64,000 nucleotides of DNA, from contig CACVBU010000682.1 of assembly GCA_902728285.1 (NCBI GenBank), positions 791,005 through 855,004 on the forward strand, read 5' to 3'. Shown here piece by piece: positions 40,701-50,926 of the stretch (the stretch's first letter is position 1; the number at the start of each line of letters is the position of its first letter). The stretch is from Clytia hemisphaerica (Eukaryota; Cnidaria; Hydrozoa; Leptothecata; Clytiidae). Under the pieces are notes generated by a model. That model had not been told where the DNA came from. It saw nothing but the letters and a program-made list of their open reading frames with translations, and searched no databases. The translations under genes and the position numbers were made by a program.

Positions 40701-43603
40701 CAAAACAATATTTCTTATATTTTAGTAGTGCCAAGGATGACGATCACAAAGTTGAAAACCAGGAAACGCCATCGACGAAGAATGATGAAAAACAAGAGTA
40801 AGCCTCATTTATACTTTGATGAGAAAATTTTGAGATTCGAGGTTAAAAATTGATGGCATGCACGATACTTACAATTGACTTATATCAGTTTGATAAACAT
40901 CATTGTCCATTCATTCATACCATTAAACTTGTAGTATTGGTTTTGTTTTGATATATGTCTGAGAAGCAAGCAGGTCATTCTGACATTGAGGCACTGAAGT
41001 CATAAATACTCTCATCTTCTCATATTTTAGAAAGATCATTCCACACGTATCAGTTTCTGAAGACATTCCAGAAATCCCGACAGTGAAAAATCCCTCTGAA
41101 AACATTGCCAACAAAGGGTAGGTGTAGTAATTATTTAAATTTAAGTGTTCGGAAGAAAGAATTCAACTCATCCTATCCTCCTATGTGAACTGAAAGAAGA
41201 CTTTAGGTATTTTTCGAAACTCGTGTTTCAGCGATCGCATCGTGCATTTGCGAAGTTCTCTCGTTCATGATCCGTATTGATTTATACAAAGTGTTTTTAT
41301 CATAATTATTTCGACAAAAGATTCCAGAAATACAGTTTTGTAAATTTTAAAAAAGTTTCAAGAGCAAGGTGTACTAGACTTGAAAAAAATCAAAAACAAA
41401 TTGATACTAGAAGTAAACCATTGGGAAAGTATATTTTTTACTGTTACCTGTGGCTAAGGTTGCGTCGACGATAAATCATCCTCATTTAATTTTTCTTCTT
41501 CCAGTGATGACTCATGGGATTCTTGGGACGAATCTTCCGGTGACGAAAAAAACAAAAAAGATGAAAGTCCAAGAAAAAAGAAACTGGTCAAAAAACAACC
41601 TGAAAGAAATCCATCTCCTGAGCCAGAGACTACCAAAGCTGCCGATACATCTCCAAAACCAAAGCGAAAACTCACCCCAACCCCTGTGAAGGACCCCGCA
41701 TTAACTAAACCCACAAACAAAATATCTCGTCCCGCATCACTCCAACCTGTAATGGAATCAGACTTTGATTATGTACCCGTCTCTTCAAAAAATATCCGGC
41801 AAACTGGAGACATATCACCAAAACCTGTAAGAAAACTCACTCCAGTTGTGTCACCAAGTCCTGTCAATGGTACCGCAGTGGTTAAACCTGCAAATAAAGT
41901 CTCTCGTCAGGCAACTCTTGAACCTGTAAAAGAATCGGCAGGCTCACCAAAAACATCACCACGTGCCAAGAATAAAGATGCTGCAAAAAGGTGAGATTCT
42001 TTATTTAATATAAGAATGTATAACTGATAGATACACTTAAACCTTTAGTTTTTCAGTATTCTCAAGAAATATTTTCGTTTAGAGCCATTAAAGAATACCT
42101 TCGAGTGCAATCTTAATCTCAAGTACATTTGTTGCTTTTTTTTAAATAAAATGAGGTTCCTGTACTGGTATGTGTTGATTTTCAAAATCTACCTCGTGTC
42201 GATCGAATTGAAGGCTCAAAGTCTTTTCCTATATGGCCCCTATGTGAAACTTGAAACATGTTTCCTATTAAACCAATTTAAGAATGCATGTAAACAGTCT
42301 TTTCTTCATTTTCCTTAGTATTTCATTGGGAAGCACTAATTGGTCAGATAGTGAGCAAGAAAGCGATTGGGATGAAGATGATGATAACCTGAAAGATAGA
42401 AAACAATCAACCCAAGAGTCTTCGCTGGTTAAAAGAAACCATTTCATTCAAAAAATGTAAGTAGAGTCTTTAAAACTCGAACCTCTAAAATCGAATGTCT
42501 CGTTAACTCCAATCATGGTCGAAATATATTGAGACTTTAATGTATTTTAACGTTTTTCAGAATTCAAATTTCGGGCTAGAATTGCTGCTTTGTTTAACGC
42601 GCTTAAAAATAATTTGTGGTGTTTAAAATTTAAAAGGGAAATTCCCTTTTTCTCAAATATTTTGTGTGGGATTGTCGCTTCAAGCAACAAAACCTTATAA
42701 ACACCTCTCTTTTACTAGAATGTTCCATAACTCGAACAAAATCTATGAACTCTGTGAGTGATCGAGTTATAAAGACTCCGCTGTAGTAAAAGACGGGACA
42801 GGGTCAATTATGCTGATCGACACATAATCTTAAAAAGTAAAAGCGAAATCATAGAAATAACCATTACAAATGAAAATTTGTCGTTAAATTGTAGTGCTGA
42901 TATTAGTGCTGATTAACCGAAGCTGGTTGTTTGGTTCGAATAAAAGAGAATTTATATTCAATAAAGCGCAAGTATTTAAATTTAACTCCAAACATGCGAA
43001 TAGTAGAGGTTCGAATTAGAGTGACAGAGAGCTGGTCAGTAGTACATTTGATGCTCTCTAATTCGATTTTAAGGGGAATTGGATTCTCATCGAATAAGGG
43101 AGCGTATTAAATAGAAGAGCGTCGTTTAAAAGGGTTTCTTGTTGATGGTGACTTTCAATATTTTTGAGTAATGGAGTCATGGAGTGTATCAAATAGTTGA
43201 ACATGGAATTCCAGATCGTTGTAAGTCTTAATAACAAACAATTCTCTTGTTTATTTCCTACAGATTGGATGATTCATCGGACGAGGAAGAAGAAACGATC
43301 GGAGATGAAAATCAACAAACCAAACAAAATAATTCAGTCACCATGGCAACTGTCCAACAAAATCAAAAGCAGCCAATCACAGACCATTCTGAAGATGACG
43401 AATTCGACTTCAACCCTACCTCTACCTCAAAGAACGCAAGAAAGAAAGACGATTCTCTAAACACCTCATTCGATTTCGATTATTCGACAAATATTTTGAG
43501 TGATGATGAAGAAGAGGATGGTGGTGAAGCGGGCGCCAGCGGTAGCAGAGAACTCGAACAGCTACTTGGAGGACTCGATCATATCGAATCTAAAAAATGC
43601 TAG
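31749..43603 (+). CDS. Giant zinc-finger / coiled-coil protein (2873 aa)
   Basis: Exons: 31749-31929, 32427-32855, 33524-40412, 40726-40797, 41031-41117, 41505-41990, 42319-42456 and 43264-43603; GT/AG, first two junctions phase 1, the rest phase 2, exact total 2873 codons plus stop. Order of parts: three C-x2-C-x14-H-x4-H zinc fingers (C23-H46, C69-H92, C177-H200); a six-fold LDANTL-type repeat (about 243-485); coiled coil from about 640 to 2495, including a 35-aa tandem array; then a Ser/Pro/Lys-rich and strongly acidic tail with WDSWDESS, DFDYVPV, NWSDSEQESDWDEDDD and FDFDYS. Finger plus very long coiled coil recalls EEA1/golgin-type membrane tethers, where an N-terminal finger binds a Rab. 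No FYVE, GRIP or transmembrane segment is visible, so I do not name it. Role as a tether or cytoskeletal scaffold is inference. Confidence 0.9.
32310..32402 (-). repeat. tRNA-derived SINE head in intron 1 of the giant gene
   Basis: The minus strand from 32402 has A-box TGGTATAGTGG (32385-32395) and B-box GGTTCGATTCC (32349-32359) at tRNA spacing, but no convincing acceptor or anticodon stems. The SINE body probably continues leftward to about 32020, where I cannot define its end. Its 5' end lies about 25 bases from the exon 2 acceptor. Confidence 0.65.
32896..33039. mobile_element. TA-flanked foldback MITE in intron 2 of the giant gene
   Basis: The left CTCTTAGGTGCCAAATAAAC and the right end (GTTTATTTGGCACC-type, reading CTTTTAGGTGCCAAATAAA inverted) are bordered by TA at 32894-32895 and 33040-33041. 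The 144-bp interior is itself near-palindromic, with paired GAAAATTTTCCAACCCC words and long C runs. Confidence 0.8.
33634..34365 (+). repeat. Six-fold LDANTL-type protein repeat region
   Basis: Within exon 3, six degenerate copies of a motif of about 20 residues follow one another, separated by Ser/Lys-rich spacers of 20-50 residues. Examples are LDPDTLRNLLESNTDLHSN, SASTMNALLQSDTDLQSN, LGPNTMSLLFHPDT, LDANTLSAVIKSSNTDLHSN and LDANTLRSLIGLNTELQSS. Each is predicted as a short amphipathic helix followed by an NTDLxSN cap. I do not recognise the motif. Confidence 0.85.
38760..39590 (+). repeat. 105-bp (35-aa) tandem array in the coiled coil
   Basis: About eight consecutive units of 105 bp encode variants of SSANQSEDLESRDNKINMLT + KKIKNLEDSLEQCEN. 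35 residues is exactly five heptads, so register is kept. Units starting near 38872 and 38977 are almost or fully identical at nucleotide level. Looser copies of the same SRD-centred unit extend through about 38100-39600. Confidence 0.93.
43044..43165. mobile_element. Pogo-like MITE copy in intron 7 of the giant gene
   Basis: GATGCTCTCTAATTCGATTT, then AAGGGGAATTGGATTCTCAT, CGAATAAGGGAGCG and GGGTTTCTTGTTGATGGTGA match the reverse complement of 19534-19691, with local rearrangement. The ends are degraded. Confidence 0.6.
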
Positions 43604-44300
43604 AAACTTTACAAATTTATTTTACATAATATTTATATTAATATTTTTTATAAACTACTAAATTCAAAAACTATTTTAACTTTATTATACATATTTTCTA
43701 CTGTAAATATATTTCTAAACTTTTAAATCCTTTTTGTCATTTTTGTTTTGATACAATTTGAGTAAGATGGGTTCAAGTCACTTCGACTCCTAGGATAACA
43801 AGACTCTTAGCAAACTCTTGAACCCGCAGCAAAACCTATGTGAATTTTTAAGTCGTGGAGTATCAATAGTGAATGGGCAGACAGCAAAGCTATAAGAATA
43901 TGCAGGCTCAAAATAGTCTTTAGGAACACACAAATTCTAGCTTGGCGTAAAGGCAAAGGTCGCTAATAATTGATTGACAAAATACATCATAATTTAAAAG
44001 TAGACACGATACCATAACGAGTGTGACCTTCCTTTGTTTACATGTGGTTAATTTCGAGCTTAAATAAACTGTAATGTCATCAAAGGTACTAAAACTGTCC
44101 AATTGATTGTTGCATATTGAAATAACATCCTAATGACGGAGGGTAGGTTTGAAGTGTTTAGCCTTATTTGGATAAACAGGTTCTCCACCGTTGAGTATTT
44201 AGAGTAGAGAAAGCTAGAATGTACAGATAAGAAGAAAAAATAATCTAGTGAATGTTTTTAACGAATAAGTTTCTATTTTGGAGCAGTATTTTTTTTTGGT
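43604..44300. other. Giant-gene to Ig/TSP1 intergenic region
   Basis: Contains the 3' flank of the giant gene and the presumed promoter of the first Ig/TSP1 gene. No coding or repeat feature was recognised. Confidence 0.4.
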
Positions 44301-47294
44301 ATGAGCAGAAAGATGTCTAAATTGTACATCTCTATTTTGTTCTTCCTTATAATTATTTACGATTCCGTTCTCGCCGGTTCTTCGTTAGAAGATGTGAGGG
44401 TGGATTTGAGTAATAGCCAAACTACTCGTTTGGTATGCCCCATCAGCGAATCGCAATTCGCACAATGGTTTCGTGTTGATAAAGGGTCTGGGCAGGAGAC
44501 AGAGATCTTTTTCGGTGAATCGCGGTACGAATTCCCTGATTTAAACTCAATGATGGTGAAAGAAATTAGTGCAAAGGATGATGGGACTGTTTATAAATGC
44601 AAAGTCATTTCAGATGAGCTTGCAAGTGATATTACGTATGATGTTAAAAGAACTTTCAAACTGATCGTCAAAGGTAAGAAAACCTCCACCATGAGAATTG
44701 TTTAAACCTTAAGGTTTGAAAGATAGTGCTCAAAAATCATTGACCGAAAACCGAAAAACATAGTGCTCAAAACTCATTGGCATGATTCAGGATCAAAGTT
44801 GTAATTTTTATCTTACTTGGTATTGAATATCCTGACTTTGGAACCAGCCAATTTTTCCAGTATCATCTATGATCTATGATATTATTTTAAGTTTCTATTG
44901 TATACCACTTACATGGATTTCTTTTTATTTTTTAGAAGACAAAAGTGGATCGACCACCAGCATTATTGAAAGTAAGGAATAAAGAAAACATTAGGCCAAA
45001 AGCCTTGACTCATTTTCACCGGAGATAAAATACAACCTAAAAATCTTAATTTTCTCTAGAGAAGGGTAAATAAGGGCAATTTTTATTAGAGTAACGATTT
45101 TCTAGCTTATGTTTTTTTACCCGACGTTTATTGAACGATAGAGTGAGCGAACAATAATTCCCTAATATGGTAAAAACCAAGGGCACGATATCATGGTGAA
45201 TCCATCTTCTATTTGTTTTCCAGAACCAACTTGGACGACGAGCATTCCAAGCAAAATAAATGTAGTGTCTGCGAGCAGATCATCATACGCCTTATTTCCA
45301 TGTATCGCCGAAGGGGTCGGCGTACATGTGACGTCATATCGGTTACGTGATGACGGACAAGTGTTGAAGAAATTGAAACGGCGCACAGTACAAGGCGTTG
45401 TGCTGATTTCACCCAAAGGCAAGGATAGTGGAAAGTATAAATGCGTGGCTGAAAACAAGGCTGGAAAAATCGAACACGTTTTCAAAATCGAAGTTGAACG
45501 TAAGCATAGTAGTAGTATAGTTCTTTTTCGTCGGATGATTTTATTGTTGCTACTTTTGCCTGTAAAGGTCACTTTTCACTTATAAGAAATTTTTGCCAAG
45601 CATTCTCAATAAAACTGTTTGTTAAATCCGTTTTAGTGACGGTCAAAGCAAATATAGTTGCGTGTCCTGAAAATATTTTCTGCACTTTCCTTTCTTTTTC
45701 TCAAAGAGGCCGGCAATTGGGGTGCATGGACCGAGTGGAGCAAATGCAACGTGGAATGCGGAATTGGTGAAAAGTTTCGAGTACGAAAATGCGATAACCC
45801 TCCACCTTCGAACTCCCGCCGATCTTGTCCAGGAGAATCACTACAGAAACAGCCATGTCAAGAGAAAACATGCAGTAAGACCTTCCACTAGACCAAAAAT
45901 AATTCTTCCCGGTGTTGAGAGAGGGCCCCAGCGCGAGTTAATGATGGCATTTTCTAGCGAGATTGAGTGATTTATAGCGGGATAACACGACCAAGGATCT
46001 AGTCTAAGCATCATTAGTTGAACATTTTATAGATGACGCATGAATTTGGGTACCACTGGAGCATTTTTCTAATTCTGACTAATTCTAATTTTATAGTCCT
46101 CGAAGTCAGGTTTTGATTGGTAAGCTCAAAAAATTCAGCAAATTTGAAATTTATAAATTTTTTTCGTTTCAGGAGAACCAGTGTTGACAAAATTCGGTTT
46201 TGAAGTTACAAAAGACAATCTATTATTGCACTGTGGAGCTAATGGTAGGTTAGACTAGTAAACTAGTCGTTGAAAACAGACCCATATACAAAAAATCAAG
46301 CTCCAAATAAAAAGAATCGAAGGGGTGAAGTTGCGTCTCTTTTCTGAATTCCAACAAGCTACTTCCCTCAAAAAACGTTGTTTAATTTTACAACTTTATT
46401 TAGGTTTTTGAGAATCCATCCAACTTTTTTGACTAAATGATATTTCATAGTAACATTGAACATGGGAACATATAAATAAATGAGCATTTCTAAAAACGCA
46501 ATAAACAGAAAGAAAAATAAATGCAATCCTGCACGGGTCAAACATACAGAAATCTGTATGTCTCTCCTTACGATTTTAGGTGAAGAAAAAAAGGCGTTGG
46601 AAGAAGCTTCTAGTCGGTTATTTTCCTTTTCTCTCACGCGCACTGAATATTTAATTAGTGTTTACATTATTTGATTGACAGTTTTATTATAAGGTAGGTA
46701 AAAGCTATACCTTCAAACGACGAAATACCGAAAGAGGTCATATGGTGTTCACCCTTTCTAGAAACACATAGTCAATTATCTACCAGAACTCCCTTTTTGG
46801 AAAGAGTTTGAAAATATAAGCACGACACGTGGGCTGATGAGTTGGCATTTTTTAACAAAAGAAATTAATAGAAGGGGCATACGGTCTTTGGCCGTGATGT
46901 AAGGTAAACAATTGGGCCAGTGACATGTTTTATAGGATTAAATCAAACTGGTTCCATTCGAAAGTAAAAGGTTTTAAAAACTTTTTTGAGTCATAAAATT
47001 TTGCATAAATGATGAGGATTTTACCTTTTTTGGGACACACTGTAGTAAAAAAAAGTCAATGTTCATAAACAGTTCCTTGTTGTTATTCTAGGTTTACCAA
47101 CCCCTACCACGCAATGGAAAAGAGACGGAGCCTTGGGAACAGAACCTTTGGAAAAAGAAAATTACAAAGAAACTTTAATTATCCCGAGATCACAAGCTAC
47201 CTCTGGTCGCTACACATGCGTGGTCAAAAATCAAAGATGGATGTACAGGATTTCCATCAATATCGAGCAAAAACAAATCAACGTCGAATTCTAA
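44301..47294 (+). CDS. Secreted Ig-Ig-TSP1-Ig protein, copy 1
   Basis: 375 aa. Exons: 44301-44673, 44936-44971, 45224-45499, 45707-45874, 46173-46244 and 47092-47294; every junction phase 1, as usual for shuffled extracellular domains. An N-terminal signal sequence (SKLYISILFFLIIIYDSVLA) is followed by Ig1 (CPISESQFAQWF ... GTVYKC), a 12-aa linker exon, Ig2 (FPCIAEG ... SGKYKCVAENKAG), one TSP1 repeat (WGAWTEWSKCNVECG with six cysteines) and Ig3 split by an intron (LLLHCGANG ... SGRYTCVVKN). It ends without a transmembrane or GPI-like segment, so it should be secreted. The TSP1 keeps the WxxW C-mannosylation motif but lacks the Ser/Thr of the CSxTCG O-fucosylation site. It is paralogous to the next gene. 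The partner is unknown; adhesion, matrix or defence roles are possible. Confidence 0.9.
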
Positions 47295-48139
47295 AGGGAG
47301 AAAAATTCAATAACAAAGTAACATTTTATAGTTCTTGGTACTTATATGGTTTAAATTATTTGAAATACATCAATGTTATCATATTGTATTCTAATTTTAT
47401 GCGTATTATTTTTCTGAGAGGTCACATTAGAGTACTTCATCGTCTAGACTATGCCGCTATAGTCTAAGACAAACTATCTTAGAAATAAGCCGAACGCTGA
47501 AGAATTCACAAACGGTTTTTTTTTGCTGAAAAGAGTTTAAAGCCGGCAGAGTTTGACGGTCTTCGAAACTCTACGCCGATTTTTTTGTCCGTATCCGCCA
47601 TTACGCCTGTAAACTTCGCGCGTATATATTTCCCCGTCTTTAATATCCCTTTAACAGTCTAATGATAACATTGCCTACATCGTCAAAAAGCCTAATTTTC
47701 ATAATGACCCAAAAGTAGAAGTGTTTATTGAGGTACTTAAAATGATTGTATGATAAATTGGGACATTTCTATGGCAATAGTTCCTCTCATTACATTATTT
47801 TTAGTCCCAGTACTTACAATGGTGACGAAAAATGATTTGAGGTTGACGTTTATTGACTTTGGTTGAGAGGCTTATAATCTATGGAGCAAACAAAAATATT
47901 TTGTTTTACAATATTTTCGTGAGATGGTTTATTTATTTCTGCTGATATAATCAAAAAGTGACGTCTTAAGAACTTTAGAAAGACGTTAAAACGATGTTCG
48001 GTGTTTGTGTAAGAAAGTGACAACGAGGGTTTATAAAAAGTATGAAAATTAAGTTGAGAATCTTCACAAATTCTGGTACTGGTGATAAGCGAATTAAAAA
48101 GTTAGTAGTGGAAAGGTTGAAATATCTCAAAGTAGGAAA

Positions 48140-50926
48140 ATGTTTTGGGAAGGGGCATTGGTTTTACTGTTGATCAATCATGCCGTGGCCCAAGGTGGAC
48201 CGTTCGATACCAACGCTGACGGAGGGAGTAAGTATGAATTCTAAACGCTATGAAAGTTATATAAACAATAATTAATTTGGTTTGATTTGGTTTGGTTCTA
48301 ATGGATATGGAAGACTGTTCTCCCGAAGCAGTTTTTAGCTAAAAATTGTTCAACGAGCCTTTCTAGCCTTTGCAATCTCATCAAAAATATTCTCCTCGAG
48401 AACCTCTGAAAAAGTTTTAGTTAAATGGCCTTGACTTATCTAGCCTTTAAGAATCTCAGTATAGATTGTCAAGTTTGAAAGACAAAAAATGTAGAAAGAT
48501 CTGACGTGATAATAATTTCGATTCTTTTTTTTTTCAGTTCGGCCATGGATGAAAACTGATATCGATAATAAAAAAGGTAAACTTTGATTGGTTGACTGCT
48601 GTTGACTGTGATTAGAAAGGGCCTCAACAATGATTGGGCAATGAATTTTGTCCTGATATCCCATAGCAATAGACCTTATGGGATTTTTTTATTTTTCTAA
48701 AACAGCGATGCATTGTGGGATTGTTTCGGGGGTATTACAATAGAATTCCCTCGAGGAATTCCTAAGAGATTTCTATCGTAATACTCCCGAAACAATCCCG
48801 CAATGCATCGCTTTTTTAGAAGTATCAAAAACTCCGATAAGATCTATTATAAATAATCTCTTAATAACGACTTTCTTTCTAGGTCCTAAAGTTCCGGAAG
48901 ATCACGTGATCGCGAATTTGAATGAGAAGAAAAAGATCACTTTCGAATGTCCCATAGCAATAGAAGACGCCAGCACCGTTTTCGCCACGTGGTATAGACT
49001 TACAAAAAGTGGAGCCATGTCTGACCTTATGTATGAGGAAGGCAAATACGATTTCCTGACCTTCACAAGTTTCACGATTGAAAATCTCAATTCGAAAGAT
49101 GAGGGAACCTACATTTGTCGTGAAGGGGATCAGTACGGACCAATCATTAAAAAATTTAGCCTTATTATCATGGGTAAGTATCGGGTAATATTTCATTATT
49201 GTATTCTGCATTATTACTTCAAATAAATTGACCCAATATGGTGAAAAAACTAGACTCTGGAAGCAACACCATAACAACATGTTAAATGCTGAACTCTAAT
49301 TAAATTGTTCTTTTTTATTTCTCAGAGGCACTTGAGACAACGGAGACTCCTGGCAACGGACGTAAGACAACAATATTCATTTCTCCCTTTCTAACCTGAC
49401 TTTTTCTAGTGAAGGATTTGAAAATCTTGAAAAGTAAAACTAAATCATATGAAACAAGCTAGCAACTAAGAAAAGTTCTGAATTTTGAAACCTGTCAGAA
49501 TTCTTCGTTTTTCTGCAACCAACACTGAATTTTATTCATTGGGCATGACATTAAGATCCCTCTATGCACTGCTTTGTTATTTTTCTTTCAACTTTAAACT
49601 TTTTTAACGTTCGTATTTCAGCTCCCGTTTGGTTGTATGTTCCCAAACGAATCGTCAGGGCAAACAGTAAGCAACTTTTTATAGCCAGATGTGCGGTAGC
49701 CGAACCGGAGGGTGTCAAAATCACCGTGTACCGATTGAGAGATGATAAGGAAATCTTAAAACAGTTCAAGGATCCTGCTGTTGTGTTGCACCGCCCAGAT
49801 GTTGATGATGCAGGATATTATAAATGTGTGGCAGAAAATTCACAAGGAAGAATTGAATATCAATTTGAAGTCACTATTCGAGGTAAACGAAGACTTCACT
49901 TCAGTTATCTTGGTCCTAAATTTGATAATGAACAACCAGGTTATCAGATATAACACTTCACAAACCAAGTAACTACATCTCGTTCGTTCGTTCGTTCGTT
50001 CGTTCGTTCGTTCGTTCGTTCGTTCGTTCGTTCGTTCGTTCGTTCGTTCGTTCGTTCGTTCGTTCGTTCGTTCGTTCGTTCGTTCGTTCGTTCGTTCGTT
50101 CGTTCGTTCGTTCGTTCGTTCGGTAAACTCAAATCTCGGCTGAACTGCTATTCAATGAAAGTTACCTTACTATTTTCTTCATTTTCTTCAGTAAACGGAC
50201 GTTATGGAAAATGGGAGGCCTGGGGCCCATGCGACAAAGAGTGTGGACTGGGCTTCAAAACAAGAAATCGCCAATGTGACAGTCCGGCACCTTCGGGCGG
50301 AGGGCGTGATTGTACGGGCGAAAGCTTCCAAAGGCTTTCGTGCAGATCAAGATCTTGTCGTAAGTTCAAAATTATGTTTTTTTCTCTCGATATAATAATC
50401 TTGAAAAAGGATGAAAGAACAAACAACTTTTCCACGCGAATAACTTAATCTGTACTTTATTTCAAAACTTCATATTTTTCTATAGAGAAACCATTTTTGA
50501 AGAAATTCGGATTCGAAATTACAAAAGAAGGGTTACACCTGTCTTGCAAAGCTTCTGGTAAGTTCTGAATCAATCTTAAATTCGATAACAAAATTTCGCA
50601 TTCCTGGAAGAGCTCTGACTGTGAACTTTCAAGTTTTTCTATCTTCACTAGAGACTTTGGCACGATTAATCTATTTTGTATCATAATTTTTGGGTTTTTG
50701 GAACTTGACTGACAAAAGATAGCATACTGATTGACTATCGGTTTTTTTAGGGATCCCGACGCCTTCTGTTCAATGGTATTTTAACGGCCGACGATTTCCG
50801 ATGTCTTACGATGCCCAAAATCCGGAATTCAAAATTCCAAAACCGAAAGCACGAAGTGGCTCGTACAGCTGCCGTATACGAAACCATGTTGGTTTTATGA
50901 CTATGTATATAACCATCAAGGTTTGA
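48140..50926 (+). CDS. Secreted Ig-Ig-TSP1-Ig protein, copy 2
   Basis: 376 aa. Exons: 48140-48227, 48538-48576, 48883-49173, 49326-49361, 49622-49882, 50192-50359, 50486-50557 and 50751-50926; all phase 1. Signal peptide (MFWEGALVLLLINHAVAQ), Ig1 (CPIAIEDASTVFATWYR ... GTYICREG), linker, Ig2 (ARCAVAEPEG ... AGYYKCVAENSQG), TSP1 (YGKWEAWGPCDKECGLG, six cysteines) and Ig3 (LSCKASGIPTPSVQWYFNG ... SGSYSCRIRN). The linker, TSP1 and first Ig3 exons have exactly the same lengths (36, 168 and 72 nt) as in copy 1; here the first exon is split in three. No membrane anchor is present. O-fucosylation Ser/Thr is also absent (CDKECG). ATTAAA at about 51183 is a possible poly(A) signal. Confidence 0.9.
48668..48848. 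mobile_element. Near-perfect foldback element (Ig/TSP1 copy 2, intron 2)
   Basis: Two arms of about 85-90 bp pair almost throughout: AGCGATGCATTGTGGGATTG on the left faces CAATCCCGCAATGCATCGCT on the right, with only a few bases between arms near 48750. It ends 34 bases before exon 3. Transcribed, it would form a long hairpin. Confidence 0.75.
49980..50122. repeat. (TTCG)n microsatellite
   Basis: A pure tetranucleotide array of about 142 bp in intron 5 of Ig/TSP1 copy 2, about 70 bases before the TSP1 exon. The NERT-repeat frame on the minus strand is a by-product. Confidence 0.97.

Noticed and set aside
46368..46674. Overlapping 64- and 91-aa frames
   Set aside because: They lie in intron 5 of the first Ig/TSP1 gene and have no motif.
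49944..50132. 62-aa minus-strand frame of NERT repeats
   Set aside because: It comes entirely from the (TTCG)n microsatellite inside an intron.
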